Below are positions 6,567 to 13,334 of a DNA stretch of 14,722 nt, piece by piece. The stretch is from Christensenella sp. UBA7707 (GTDB lineage Bacteria > Bacillota > Clostridia > Christensenellales > CAG-138). Within the stretch, counting starts at the first letter, position 1. The number at the start of each line of letters is the position of its first letter. Below the pieces are notes generated by a model, which worked only from the letters and a program-made list of their open reading frames with translations, made no database searches and was not told where the DNA came from. The position numbers and the translations under genes were made by a program. The DNA is taken from positions 1 through 14,722 of the forward strand of contig DLFZ01000186.1 in the NCBI GenBank assembly GCA_002482435.1, given 5' to 3'.

Positions 6567-6569
6567 ATT
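6547..6569. promoter_or_regulatory. Candidate PadR operator palindrome over the padR -10
   Basis: AATATTATAT (6547-6556), centre GAA, and ATATAGTATT (6560-6569) are inverted copies with 9 of 10 pairs matching. The dyad covers most of the spacer and the whole -10. PadR proteins bind dyads and commonly repress their own promoters, so autoregulation is the natural reading. Part of the symmetry could come simply from AT-richness. Confidence 0.55.
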
Positions 6570-6584
6570 ACACATAAGGCAATG

Positions 6585-6647
6585 GTGTGCGGCGAGCAAT
6601 GATATACACGGGTTTTCCTCCTTGGTAAATGCAGGGTCGCCGCATAC
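6585..6647 (+). other. Leader hairpin in the padR mRNA
   Basis: GTGTGCGGCGA (6585-6595) pairs with TCGCCGCATAC (6637-6647), 11 bp with one G-U pair. The 41-nt loop contains CCTCC (6617-6621), complementary to the padR ribosome binding site GGAGG (6672-6676). It could hold or release an anti-Shine-Dalgarno sequence. Confidence 0.45.
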
Positions 6648-6683
6648 AAAACGGTTTTCTAGACGCCATCGGGAGGTGAGCAA

Positions 6684-7016
6684 ATGCTATTTCAGTTGGG
6701 TTCTGCGTTGCTGGACGCATGCGTGCTGTCGGTTTTGGACAAAGAGGATACCTACGGTTACGTTCTCACGCAGAGCGTAAAGGAGGTTGTGGACATTTCA
6801 GAGTCCACGCTGTATCCGGTACTCCGAAGGCTGCAAAAAGACGGGCTTTTGACTACTTACGACCAGCCCATATCCGGCAGACTTCGCCGTTACTACGCCA
6901 TTACGGATGGCGGGCGCAAGGCGCTTGAAGAATACCGCCTGTCGTGGGCGGAGTACAAACAAAAGGTGGAGCACTTATTGATCGGGGGTGGAAGCGATGC
7001 GAAAAACGAGGGTTAG
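6684..7016 (+). CDS. PadR family transcriptional regulator
   Basis: 110 residues, ATG at 6684 preceded by GGGAGGTGAGCAA, a strong ribosome binding site. The sequence is a PadR winged helix: LDACVLSVLDKEDTYGYVLTQ (helix 1 and the conserved YGY), then ISESTLYPVLRRLQKDGLL (about 38-56, the recognition helix) and GRLRRYYAITDGGRKAL (about 65-81, the wing with its usual Arg/Tyr run). The C-terminal helix WAEYKQKVEHLL would form the dimer. This is the short PadR-s1 type. It most likely represses its own promoter through the palindrome at 6547-6569, and perhaps the genes downstream. The next gene encodes a HAAS/DUF4097 protein, a pairing commonly seen with PadR regulators in Firmicutes, which suggests control of an envelope or stress function. 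Confidence 0.92.
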   Translation: MLFQLGSALLDACVLSVLDKEDTYGYVLTQSVKEVVDISESTLYPVLRRLQKDGLLTTYDQPISGRLRRYYAITDGGRKALEEYRLSWAEYKQKVEHLLIGGGSDAKNEG

Positions 7017-7115
7017 TCCGCGCGGAGAAAAGCGCGTGCAGCGCTTTGCATGGATTGTTGAATGTATGAAGGAAACCGAGCTTCAAAAACAAAAATTACT
7101 GGGAGGGTTACGGTA

Positions 7116-8066
7116 ATGCGCAGGAGGGAATTTTTAACGCGTCTGGAAGCGGCGCTTGTAACGCTTCCGTATGAGGAGCGTCAGGCGGCGCTGCGCTATT
7201 ACGAAGAGTACCTTCTGGACGCTGGCGAGGAAAACGAAGCGGAGGCCATCGCCGAGCTTGGCGCTCCTGAGGCGCTTGCGGATAAAATTGTTCGCGAATC
7301 CCGCGCTTACGCAAAGGAAAGCGCAAAGGAGCAAACCGCACCCGATCAAAGCGGGGCGGAAAAGCTGAACTCGTTTTCAAACATAGAGCTCGATCTTGCC
7401 AATGCCTCCGTTACGCTTTTCAAGGGGGAAGCTTACTCCATCGCGCTCGATTTCCCGGAGGGCTACCCGCTGCCCGAAGTGGGTGTTCGCGACAATACCC
7501 TATACGTAAAGGAAAAGAAGTTCGCGCACTTCTCATTCTTTGGGTTCCGCTCGTTTGTGTTTGTAAAAAAGAGCGAGGTCGCCATTACGCTGCCCGATGC
7601 GCAGTATGAGCGCTTCTCGTTCGATATGGTCAACGGCTCGCTCAAGGTTCCCGCGCTTCGCGTGCGCGAATTGAAGGCGGAGAGCGTTAACGGCGGTATC
7701 ACCGTGGATGGGGTGAGCGGCGAGCGCCTCTCCCTCAACAGCGTCAACGGTAAGCTGAGCGCGTCCGACATCGCCATGACAGACGGCTGCAAGTGCAGCA
7801 CCGTGAACGGCGGCATCGGGCTGAGCGGCAGCATCCGCGGCAAAGTGCATGCCGACGCAGTCAATGGCGGCATCCATATTGCAATTCCGCTTTCCGGCAA
7901 GGATTATAACCTCCGTCTTTCTACCGTTTCCGGCTCCGTGCGTGTGAACGGGCAGAAGATGAGCAAATCCTTCAACGTGCAAAACAACTCCGCCAACAGC
8001 GTGCATGCGGATACGGTAAACGGCGGCATTCAGGTGGAGTTTGAAAGCGGTACCATCGTGATTTAA
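7116..8066 (+). CDS. HAAS (DUF1700) plus DUF4097 beta-repeat protein
   Basis: Start chosen at ATG 7116, which has GGGAGGG (7101-7107) upstream; an in-frame ATG at 7062 has no such site. The product has 316 residues. Residues 1-62 are a HAAS/DUF1700 helical domain (MRRREFLTRLEAAL, LPYEERQAALRYYEEYLLDA, IAELGAPEALADKIV), which usually accompanies PadR regulators and may contact them. A charged linker follows (63-85). From about 86 the protein is beta-rich and matches the DUF4097/toast-rack class, with repeated turns: VNGS 172, VNGG 191, VNGK 210, VNGG 230, VNGG 249, VSGS 271 and VNGG 301, spaced mostly 19-20 residues. No transmembrane helix is visible, unlike many HAAS proteins. It is likely a partner of the preceding PadR protein in the same transcript. 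The 99-nt gap after padR shows nothing else. Confidence 0.85.
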   Translation: MRRREFLTRLEAALVTLPYEERQAALRYYEEYLLDAGEENEAEAIAELGAPEALADKIVRESRAYAKESAKEQTAPDQSGAEKLNSFSNIELDLANASVTLFKGEAYSIALDFPEGYPLPEVGVRDNTLYVKEKKFAHFSFFGFRSFVFVKKSEVAITLPDAQYERFSFDMVNGSLKVPALRVRELKAESVNGGITVDGVSGERLSLNSVNGKLSASDIAMTDGCKCSTVNGGIGLSGSIRGKVHADAVNGGIHIAIPLSGKDYNLRLSTVSGSVRVNGQKMSKSFNVQNNSANSVHADTVNGGIQVEFESGTIVI

Positions 8067-8097
8067 AGCGCTTAAAAAGCGCAGCAACTTTTCCTAG

Positions 8098-8135
8098 CGC
8101 GAAGGAAGCGTTCGTTTGAGCGCTTCCTTCGCGCG
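8098..8135 (+). terminator. Inverted repeat after the HAAS/DUF4097 gene
   Basis: GCGCGAAGGAAGCG (8098-8111) pairs perfectly with CGCTTCCTTCGCGC (8122-8135), loop 10 nt. No U-run follows, so it may be a weak terminator or an mRNA-stabilising 3' structure that allows reading into the MFS gene. A smaller hairpin, GCGCTT-AAA-AAGCGC (8069-8083), lies just before it. Confidence 0.5.
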
Positions 8136-8192
8136 AACGGTGTAAGAAGTCCGTATCGGTTTAAAAAATCTGAACAACAAAGGAATTGTTTT

Positions 8193-9431
8193 ATGGAAAC
8201 GGCAAAGCCAAAGCTTTGGACGCGCAACTTTACGCTGCTCACGGCAGGCAGCACCATCTCCATGCTCGGGAACGCAATCGCGGGCTTCTCCTTGGGGCTT
8301 TTGATCCTCGATTATACCAAGTCCACCTTTTTGTACGCGCTTACGATGGTGGTTTACAACCTTCCAAAGGTTGTCATGCCTGTTTTGAGCGGGCCGTACC
8401 TCGACCGCTTTTCAAGAAGAAAAACGCTGTATTCTCTGGATTTTGTGTCGGCTGTTTTGTATTTGCTGATGTTTTTTATGCTGCAAGGCGGTTTTTTCAA
8501 CTATGCGGTCATGCTCTTTGTGTGCGTGCTTGTAGGCTCGCTTGACAGCGTGTATCAGGTGGCGTACGAAAGCTTCTATCCGCTTTTGATCACCGAGGGC
8601 AATTATTCTAAGGCCTATTCCATCTCTAGCATGATCTACCCGCTTTCCGCTATGATGGTGCCTGTTGCTGCGCACCTCTACGAGCGCACGCACGACATTG
8701 CACCGCTGTTTTTGTTCAACGCCGTTACCTTTTTGTTTGCGGGCGCTGCGGAGATGATGATCCGTGCGGACGAATCGCACCTCTTAGGCAGTGCCAAGGC
8801 ATACAGCCTTAAGCAATATGGTGAGGATTTTAAGGCGGGCATCGGCTACATTCAGTCGGAAAAAGGGCTTTTGGTCATTACCGCCTACTTTTTCGTGTCC
8901 ACCCTCGTTTCGAGCGCCGCAGGCACGCTTTTGATGCCGTACTTCAAGGCGGAACCAAACCTTGGCGTGGAGCTTTACACTTATGTAATGGGCTGTTCGC
9001 TCATCGGCAGGCTCATTGGCGGGAGCGTACACTATAACTTCAAATACCCGACGGATAAGAAGTTCCTCATCGCCATGGGTGTTTACCTTGTTTCGAGCGT
9101 CATTGAGGGAAGCTATCTTTTCCTGCCGGTGGTGGCGATGATGGTGCTAAACTTCGTAAGCGGCTTTATCTGCGTAACGTCGTTTAACATCCGCATTTCC
9201 TCTACGCAAAACTATGTGCCCGACGGCCTTCGCGCGCGTTTCAACGGCAGCTTTCAAATGATCTGTACGCTCGGCACCATTCTGGGCGGGCTTATTGCGG
9301 GCGCTTTGGGCGAGTTTTTGCCCATCCGCGGCATCATCGTGTGCTGTTATGCGCTGTGCGCGCTTGCGGCCATGCTCATCATGTTCCGTGGCAGGCGGCA
9401 TGTGAAGCTCATTTACAACCGCGAATTTTAA
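8193..9431 (+). CDS. Major facilitator superfamily transporter (MFS_3/EntS-like)
   Basis: 412 residues, ATG at 8193 with AAAGGAA about 10 bases upstream. The protein consists of alternating hydrophobic segments compatible with about 12 membrane helices, split by a central loop near residues 190-220. SGPYLDRFSRRKTLYSLD (about 69-86) is the loop between helices 2 and 3 and resembles MFS motif A (GxLaDrxGrrkvl). The N-terminal FTLLTAGSTISMLGNAIAGFSLGLLILD is typical of the MFS_3 group, which includes enterobactin and macrolide exporters. It therefore probably exports a small molecule by proton antiport; the substrate cannot be read from the sequence. It follows the PadR/HAAS genes by 126 bases with no clear promoter of its own, so it may belong to that regulated unit. 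The end is at TAA 9429-9431. Confidence 0.87.
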   Translation: METAKPKLWTRNFTLLTAGSTISMLGNAIAGFSLGLLILDYTKSTFLYALTMVVYNLPKVVMPVLSGPYLDRFSRRKTLYSLDFVSAVLYLLMFFMLQGGFFNYAVMLFVCVLVGSLDSVYQVAYESFYPLLITEGNYSKAYSISSMIYPLSAMMVPVAAHLYERTHDIAPLFLFNAVTFLFAGAAEMMIRADESHLLGSAKAYSLKQYGEDFKAGIGYIQSEKGLLVITAYFFVSTLVSSAAGTLLMPYFKAEPNLGVELYTYVMGCSLIGRLIGGSVHYNFKYPTDKKFLIAMGVYLVSSVIEGSYLFLPVVAMMVLNFVSGFICVTSFNIRISSTQNYVPDGLRARFNGSFQMICTLGTILGGLIAGALGEFLPIRGIIVCCYALCALAAMLIMFRGRRHVKLIYNREF

Positions 9432-9460
9432 CGGCCTTCGCCGGAAGAAAACGCGATGCG

Positions 9461-9507
9461 TTTAAACGGTCCGGTTCCGCAAGCAATGCGGAACCGGACC
9501 GTTTAAA
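9461..9507. repeat. Perfect 21-bp inverted repeat between converging genes
   Basis: Positions 9461-9481 and 9487-9507 are exact inverted copies around the loop AGCAA; the core is ACGGTCCGGTTCCGC. The ends are TTTAAA, so each RNA strand has only a short U-run. It probably ends transcription of the MFS gene, and perhaps of anything reading leftward. It is the longest uninterrupted stem in the window. Confidence 0.75.
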
Positions 9508-9650
9508 AACCGCTTTTCTTCTTTACGCCGCCGTGTTTCGGCAAAATTCCCCGGGAAATGACGGAACATAGCTTTGGTAAAAACCGAAGTGGAGAGAAGT
9601 TATGGCGTGTACAACTTGGTGAGCACGACCGCAGGGGAAACGGTTAATGC

Positions 9651-9688
9651 AAAAAAGGCTCTTCGCATAGATTTGCAAAGAGCCTTTT
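9651..9688 (-). terminator. Terminator of the hflX / small membrane protein unit
   Basis: Read on the minus strand, AAAAGGCTCTT (9688-9678) pairs with AAGAGCCTTTT (9663-9653) around 14 nt, and the U-run continues to 9651. It lies 4 bases after the 63-residue gene. The rest of the 260-nt gap (9432-9691) shows no gene. Confidence 0.85.
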
Positions 9689-9691
9689 GCT

Positions 9692-9883
9692 TTAATAAAG
9701 ATTGCGGTTTCGCGGCCGTACCATGAGGTACCAGATCCACGCGCTGGGAACCAGCAACACGATAAGCCGCCATCTGCGCGCATTCAGGCCGCGCCTTTGC
9801 GCGTCCCAAAACACGCGGCTAGCGATAAAAGCGTGTGACGCAAACATGAGCACAAGAACGAGCGGAACAAGAAGGACTTCCAA
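9692..9883 (-). CDS. Small two-helix membrane protein of unknown function
   Basis: 63 residues, starting at TTG 9883 and ending directly before the terminator. The hflX stop codon (9892-9890) is in the same frame, seven bases upstream of the TTG. GGGAG in the last hflX codons is the only candidate ribosome binding site, about 10 bases away. Residues 1-24 (from EVLLVPLVLVLMF) form one hydrophobic helix. A basic loop, WDAQRRGLNARRWR, follows at about 26-39, then a second helix (LIVLLVPSAWIWYLMV) and a basic end RPRNRNLY. By the positive-inside rule the loop would face the cytoplasm. I do not recognise a named family, although short proteins with a DAxRRG loop between two helices are common in Firmicutes. 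Translation is probably coupled to hflX. Confidence 0.62.
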   Translation of the reverse strand: MEVLLVPLVLVLMFASHAFIASRVFWDAQRRGLNARRWRLIVLLVPSAWIWYLMVRPRNRNLY

Positions 9884-9889
9884 AAAACA

Positions 9890-11662
9890 TCAGCTCCCGA
9901 TGAGTTTTTTCAGCTTCCAAAGCGTTTGCGCATCCACGAGCGCGGCAACCTTCGTGCCATCCTCCGCATGCTCCTCCGACAAAAGCTTTCCTTCCGCGCG
10001 GATGAGCGACATCGCTTCGTATTTGCCGTAGGGAATGAGAAGCTCCACCTTTTGACGCGACGCGCCAAGCGCGTGTTCCACCATGTTCAAAAGCTCGGGG
10101 ATCCCTTCGCCGTTCATAGCGCTTATGTAAATGGCGTTTTCGCGCGCAACGGGCTTTTCGATAAGCCTGTCAACCTTATTGTAAACCTCAATGCGCGGCG
10201 TGTCGAGTGTGCCGAGCTTTGACAGCACCTCTTCCACCACGTTTTTTTGCTCCATCAGCTCGGGAGAGGAGGCGTCGACCACATGCAAAATAAGGTCTGC
10301 TTCCTTTACTTCCTCAAGGGTCGATTGGAATGCCTCCACAAGGTCATGCGGAAGCTTGCTGATAAAGCCTACGGTGTCCGAAAACAGTACCGCCGTACCG
10401 CTTGCAAGCTCCACCTGACGCACCACGGGGTCGAGCGTTGCGAAAAGCTTGTTTTCCGCAAGCACGTCCGCGCCGGAAACCGTGTTGAGAAGGGTGGATT
10501 TTCCGGTGTTGGTGTAGCCTACGAGCGCAACGAGCGGAATCTTATTTTTCTCGCGCCGCTCGCGCCGCAGTCCGCGCTGCTTTTCGATTTCCGAAAGCTC
10601 CGTTTCGAGTTCGTAGATGCGCCTCTTGATCCTGCGGCGGTCGATTTCAAGCTTGCGTTCGCCCGGGCCGCGCGTGCCGATGCCGCCTCCCTGCTGCGAA
10701 AGGGTGCGGCCTTGCCCCAAGAGGTGGGGGAGGCTGTATTTGAGCTGCGCAAGCTCCACCTGAAGCTTGCCCTCGCGCGACTGCGCGCGCGCGGCAAAAA
10801 TGTCGAGGATTAATGTCGTGCGGTCGATCACGGCGGTGTTGGTGGCGGCTTCCAAGTTTCGCACCTGAACGGCGCTCAGTTCGTCGTCAAAAATGATGAG
10901 ATCCGCTTCAAGCTCGCTCACCGAAAGGGAAAGCTCTTCGGCCTTGCCGCTGCCGATGTAGGTCGCGTTGTCGATCTCCTTGCGTTTTTGGGTAAACTGG
11001 CCAACGACCTCCGCACCCGCGGAAAGCGCAAGCTCCTTAAGCTCTGCCATAGAGTCAAAGCCTCCGCCGTTTTCAAGCCCCACAAGCACCGCGCGCTGCG
11101 GCTTGGATTCGAGCACCTCCTTGGTGCTCGATTTAAGCAGCGCGTCCGCCGCGTAGATTTCCTGCATAAGCATGCGTTGGGGGAGTTTATAGGGGCGAAG
11201 CGGCCCCAGAAGCACCACGGAGCGCTCGTTTCCCTCCATTTCTCCAAGGTAAGCCGCGTAAAGGGAGAGCGGGTTTCCCTCCGCGCTCACGCCCATGGAA
11301 GCCATGCTGTCGAGCCGCGCGCTTCGAAGCGTGCCAAGGTCCACGCCCGACGGGCGCGAATCGCCGTTGGGGTGGGTATGGATGCAGCGAACGCCACTAA
11401 GCCTGTCTTGGTTTCTGACAAGGCGAAGCGAAGGCATGCTCACCTTACCCGTATCGCCCAAAGAAACGTCCACCACACGCCCGTCGCGCGCGATGTAAAC
11501 GGAAACCTCGCGCCGAAGCCTTGCGGTAAACTCCGCCATCTGCGACAAAAGCTCAAAGGTGGCAAACTCATCTTGGTTCATTTTTACGTCGTAAAGGAGC
11601 GCCATCTGCTCCAAAATGGAGTCTTTTACGCCCTGTGTATTTCCGTTGACTTTTTGCGCCAT
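9890..11662 (-). CDS. hflX: GTPase HflX with an N-terminal JAMM/RadC-like domain
   Basis: Start chosen at ATG 11662, with GAGG six bases upstream; the frame is open to 11794 but only across the leader repeat. The product has 590 residues, about 170-190 longer than classical HflX. Residues 191-590 are HflX: LVGLENGG and YIGSGKAEEL (235-244), the glycine-rich QQGGGIGTRGPGERKLE (323-339), then G1 GYTNTGKST (382-390), G3 DTVGF (429-433), G4 NKVD (495-498) and G5 SAM (514-516). HflX binds 50S subunits and splits stalled or hibernating ribosomes. Residues 1-190 hold the sequence REVSVYIARDG (51-61) and IHTHPNGDSRPSGVD (94-108), which together give the metal-binding signature E52, H95, H97, S105, D108 of JAMM/MPN+ enzymes. 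The leader holds repeat copy B and an extended -10 at 11717-11725. The small membrane gene behind it shares the transcript. Confidence 0.94.
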   Translation of the reverse strand: MAQKVNGNTQGVKDSILEQMALLYDVKMNQDEFATFELLSQMAEFTARLRREVSVYIARDGRVVDVSLGDTGKVSMPSLRLVRNQDRLSGVRCIHTHPNGDSRPSGVDLGTLRSARLDSMASMGVSAEGNPLSLYAAYLGEMEGNERSVVLLGPLRPYKLPQRMLMQEIYAADALLKSSTKEVLESKPQRAVLVGLENGGGFDSMAELKELALSAGAEVVGQFTQKRKEIDNATYIGSGKAEELSLSVSELEADLIIFDDELSAVQVRNLEAATNTAVIDRTTLILDIFAARAQSREGKLQVELAQLKYSLPHLLGQGRTLSQQGGGIGTRGPGERKLEIDRRRIKRRIYELETELSEIEKQRGLRRERREKNKIPLVALVGYTNTGKSTLLNTVSGADVLAENKLFATLDPVVRQVELASGTAVLFSDTVGFISKLPHDLVEAFQSTLEEVKEADLILHVVDASSPELMEQKNVVEEVLSKLGTLDTPRIEVYNKVDRLIEKPVARENAIYISAMNGEGIPELLNMVEHALGASRQKVELLIPYGKYEAMSLIRAEGKLLSEEHAEDGTKVAALVDAQTLWKLKKLIGS

Positions 11663-11716
11663 AAATTCCTCGTAAAATAGATTCCGCAATCCTGCGGTTA
11701 AGGTATTGTAGTTGTT

Positions 11717-11725
11717 ATTATACCA
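11717..11725 (-). promoter_or_regulatory. Extended -10 promoter for hflX
   Basis: On the minus strand TGGTATAAT is a perfect extended -10; no good -35 precedes it. The start would be near 11710, with a leader of about 48 nt. A second TGGTATAAT lies at the far end of repeat copy B (11837-11829), so two start points are possible, one including most of the repeat in the RNA. Confidence 0.6.
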
Positions 11726-11840
11726 TGGAAGCGAAGCGACTATGGTAGAATCCGCGCATGTGCGTTTGGCCTTAAGGCCAAAAATCGCACACACATAAGA
11801 ATAAGCAGTATAATAGCCGCTTGCGGCTATTATACCATAG
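11723..11840 (-). repeat. Structured leader repeat, copy B (upstream of hflX)
   Basis: Read on the minus strand it starts with CTATGGTATAATAGCC. A perfect palindrome follows: GTATAATAGCCGC (11835-11823), TT, GCGGCTATTATAC (11820-11808). Next is a two-part hairpin: outer stem GTGTGTGCG (11794-11786) with CGCACATGC (11764-11756), and inner stem TTTGGCC-TTAA-GGCCAAA (11782-11765). It ends with GCGGATTCTACCATAG and TCGCTTCGCTTCCATGG. Order and sequence match copy A at 4242-4351. It ends 60 nt before the hflX ATG. On the plus strand the segment is flanked by near-identical TATTATACCATGG (11716-11728 region) and TATTATACCATAG (11828-11840). Confidence 0.7.
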
Positions 11841-11844
11841 CTTG

Positions 11845-11870
11845 AAAAAATAAGCGCCTGTTGCGCGGCG
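11845..11870 (-). terminator. Possible weak terminator after the AGCS gene
   Basis: Downstream of the AGCS stop, the minus strand has a short GC hairpin (GCGC-AACAG-GCGC) followed by TTATTTTTTC. The stem is only 4 bp, so strong termination is doubtful and reading into repeat copy B is possible. Confidence 0.35.
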
Positions 11871-11876
11871 GAGAAG

Positions 11877-13223
11877 TTATTTTAAAAGCGTTTTGTAGGA
11901 GCGCACCGCGCGGCTTACCTCAGGCGCAAGCGCCACAAGCATAATAAGGTTTGGGATTGCCATGAGGGAGTTGAACGTTTCTCCAAGCCGCCATACGAGC
12001 GACACCTCAAGCGACGCGCCTACCACGATGAGGCACAAAAACAAAATCCTATAGTAAAACACGCCGCGTTCCCCAAATAAGTATTCCGCGCACCGCGCGC
12101 CGTAGAGCGACCACGTTAAAACCGAGCAAAACGCAAAAAGAAGCACAGCCGCCGCCAAAAAAAGCCCCGCACCCTGCGTGCTTACAGCAGTACCCAGCGC
12201 ATGTACGGAAATGGCCATGCCGTTTGCGTTTGCGTTGCCGTAGGGAATTTCGATATCCGCCATCAATACCATGAACGCCGTAAGGCTGCAAATCACGATG
12301 GTATCTATGAACACCTCAAGTATGCCCATCATGCCCTGCTCCACGGGGCTTTTGGTTTCTGCCGCCGCGTGCGCGATGGGGGCGGAGCCTAAGCCGGCCT
12401 CGTTTGAGAAGACGCCGCGCATCATGCCGCATTTGAATGCCTGCCCAAGTGTAAACCCGCCAATGCCGCCAATGGCCGGTCGGAAACCGCCGAACGCCCC
12501 TTGCATGATCTCACTGAGTGCCTTGGAGAAAAGATGGAAGTTTGGCACGATTACCAAAAGCGTGGCAGCGATGTACAAAGCGCTCATAAACGGTACAAGT
12601 ACCTCCGCTGCGGCACCGATGCGCTTTGCGCCGCCAAACGTTACGGCACCTACCGCTGCCGCCACAAAAAGCCCTACAAAAAGATCCACCGTCTGCGCGC
12701 CCGTACCGGGGAAAAACGCCTCCGTCGCCTGCTCGGCGGCCGAGGCGATGGTGTTGACCTGCACCATATTGCCCATGCCGAACGAAGCGAGCACGCCGAA
12801 CACACAAAACGCGCCTGCGAGGTAGCGGTAACGCGTGCCCATACCGCGGGTGATGCAGTACATCGCGCCACCTTTGAATTCGCCGTCCGCGCCGCGCGTA
12901 CGATAACGAAGCGCAAGCACCACCTCGGCAAACTTCGTTGCCATACCGAAAATGGCGCTCACCCACATCCAGAAGATCGCGCCCGGCCCGCCTATGGCGA
13001 GAGCGCTCGCCACGCCCGCGATGTTACCCGTGCCGACCGAGCCGGCGAGCGCCGTTGATAGCGCGCGAAACGGCGAAATGCCGCCCTTTTTGCCTTTGCG
13101 GCGAAACGGCATAATGAGCATGTCAAAAAAACGCGTTACCTGAAAAAAGCGCGTAATGCCGCTAAAGTATACGCCCGCCGCAAGCAGCAAAAACGCCATT
13201 GCGATGTTGATTTTTTCGTCCAT
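11877..13223 (-). CDS. Alanine/glycine:cation symporter (AGCS family)
   Basis: Start chosen at ATG 13223, with GGAG seven bases upstream; an upstream in-frame ATG at 13286 lies in the preceding terminator. The product has 448 residues, a usual length for the family. Family landmarks are GSVGTGNIAGVA (61-72), GGPGAIFWMW (78-87), KFAEVVLALRYR (97-108) and GGAMYCITRGMG soon after. GVFSNEAGLGSAPIAHAAA is the conserved AGCS segment in the second half. About 10-11 hydrophobic segments are seen, and the basic loop RRKGKKGG (41-48) should be cytoplasmic. It should import alanine or glycine with Na+ or H+. A strong terminator lies just upstream and a weak one downstream, so it appears to stand alone, although no clear promoter was seen in the 111-nt gap. 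Confidence 0.94.
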   Translation of the reverse strand: MDEKINIAMAFLLLAAGVYFSGITRFFQVTRFFDMLIMPFRRKGKKGGISPFRALSTALAGSVGTGNIAGVASALAIGGPGAIFWMWVSAIFGMATKFAEVVLALRYRTRGADGEFKGGAMYCITRGMGTRYRYLAGAFCVFGVLASFGMGNMVQVNTIASAAEQATEAFFPGTGAQTVDLFVGLFVAAAVGAVTFGGAKRIGAAAEVLVPFMSALYIAATLLVIVPNFHLFSKALSEIMQGAFGGFRPAIGGIGGFTLGQAFKCGMMRGVFSNEAGLGSAPIAHAAAETKSPVEQGMMGILEVFIDTIVICSLTAFMVLMADIEIPYGNANANGMAISVHALGTAVSTQGAGLFLAAAVLLFAFCSVLTWSLYGARCAEYLFGERGVFYYRILFLCLIVVGASLEVSLVWRLGETFNSLMAIPNLIMLVALAPEVSRAVRSYKTLLK

Positions 13224-13268
13224 TCTACGCTCCGCCGTTAAAAAGTGCGGCGTTGTTTGCGGTGCGGC

Positions 13269-13307
13269 AAAAAAACGCCTTCGCATGTTTTTATGCGAAG
13301 GCGTTTT
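13269..13307 (-). terminator. Terminator of the beta-propeller gene
   Basis: AAAACGCCTTCGCAT (13272-13286) and ATGCGAAGGCGTTTT (13293-13307) are exact inverted copies. Read leftward the stem is followed by seven T residues (13275-13269, overlapping the stem end), a textbook intrinsic terminator for the gene ending at 13335. Confidence 0.93.
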
Positions 13308-13334
13308 GGTTCATCACACTTTTTGCGTTTTCAC

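Noticed and set aside
9602..9622. Six-codon open frame (MACTTW) with an upstream GGAGAG
   Set aside because: It is short enough to arise by chance, is antisense to the end of a minus-strand unit, and has no promoter or downstream gene for it to lead.
11663..11794. 44-codon N-terminal extension of HflX
   Set aside because: It reads through the leader repeat and the TATAAT box; the start at 11662 has GAGG at proper spacing.
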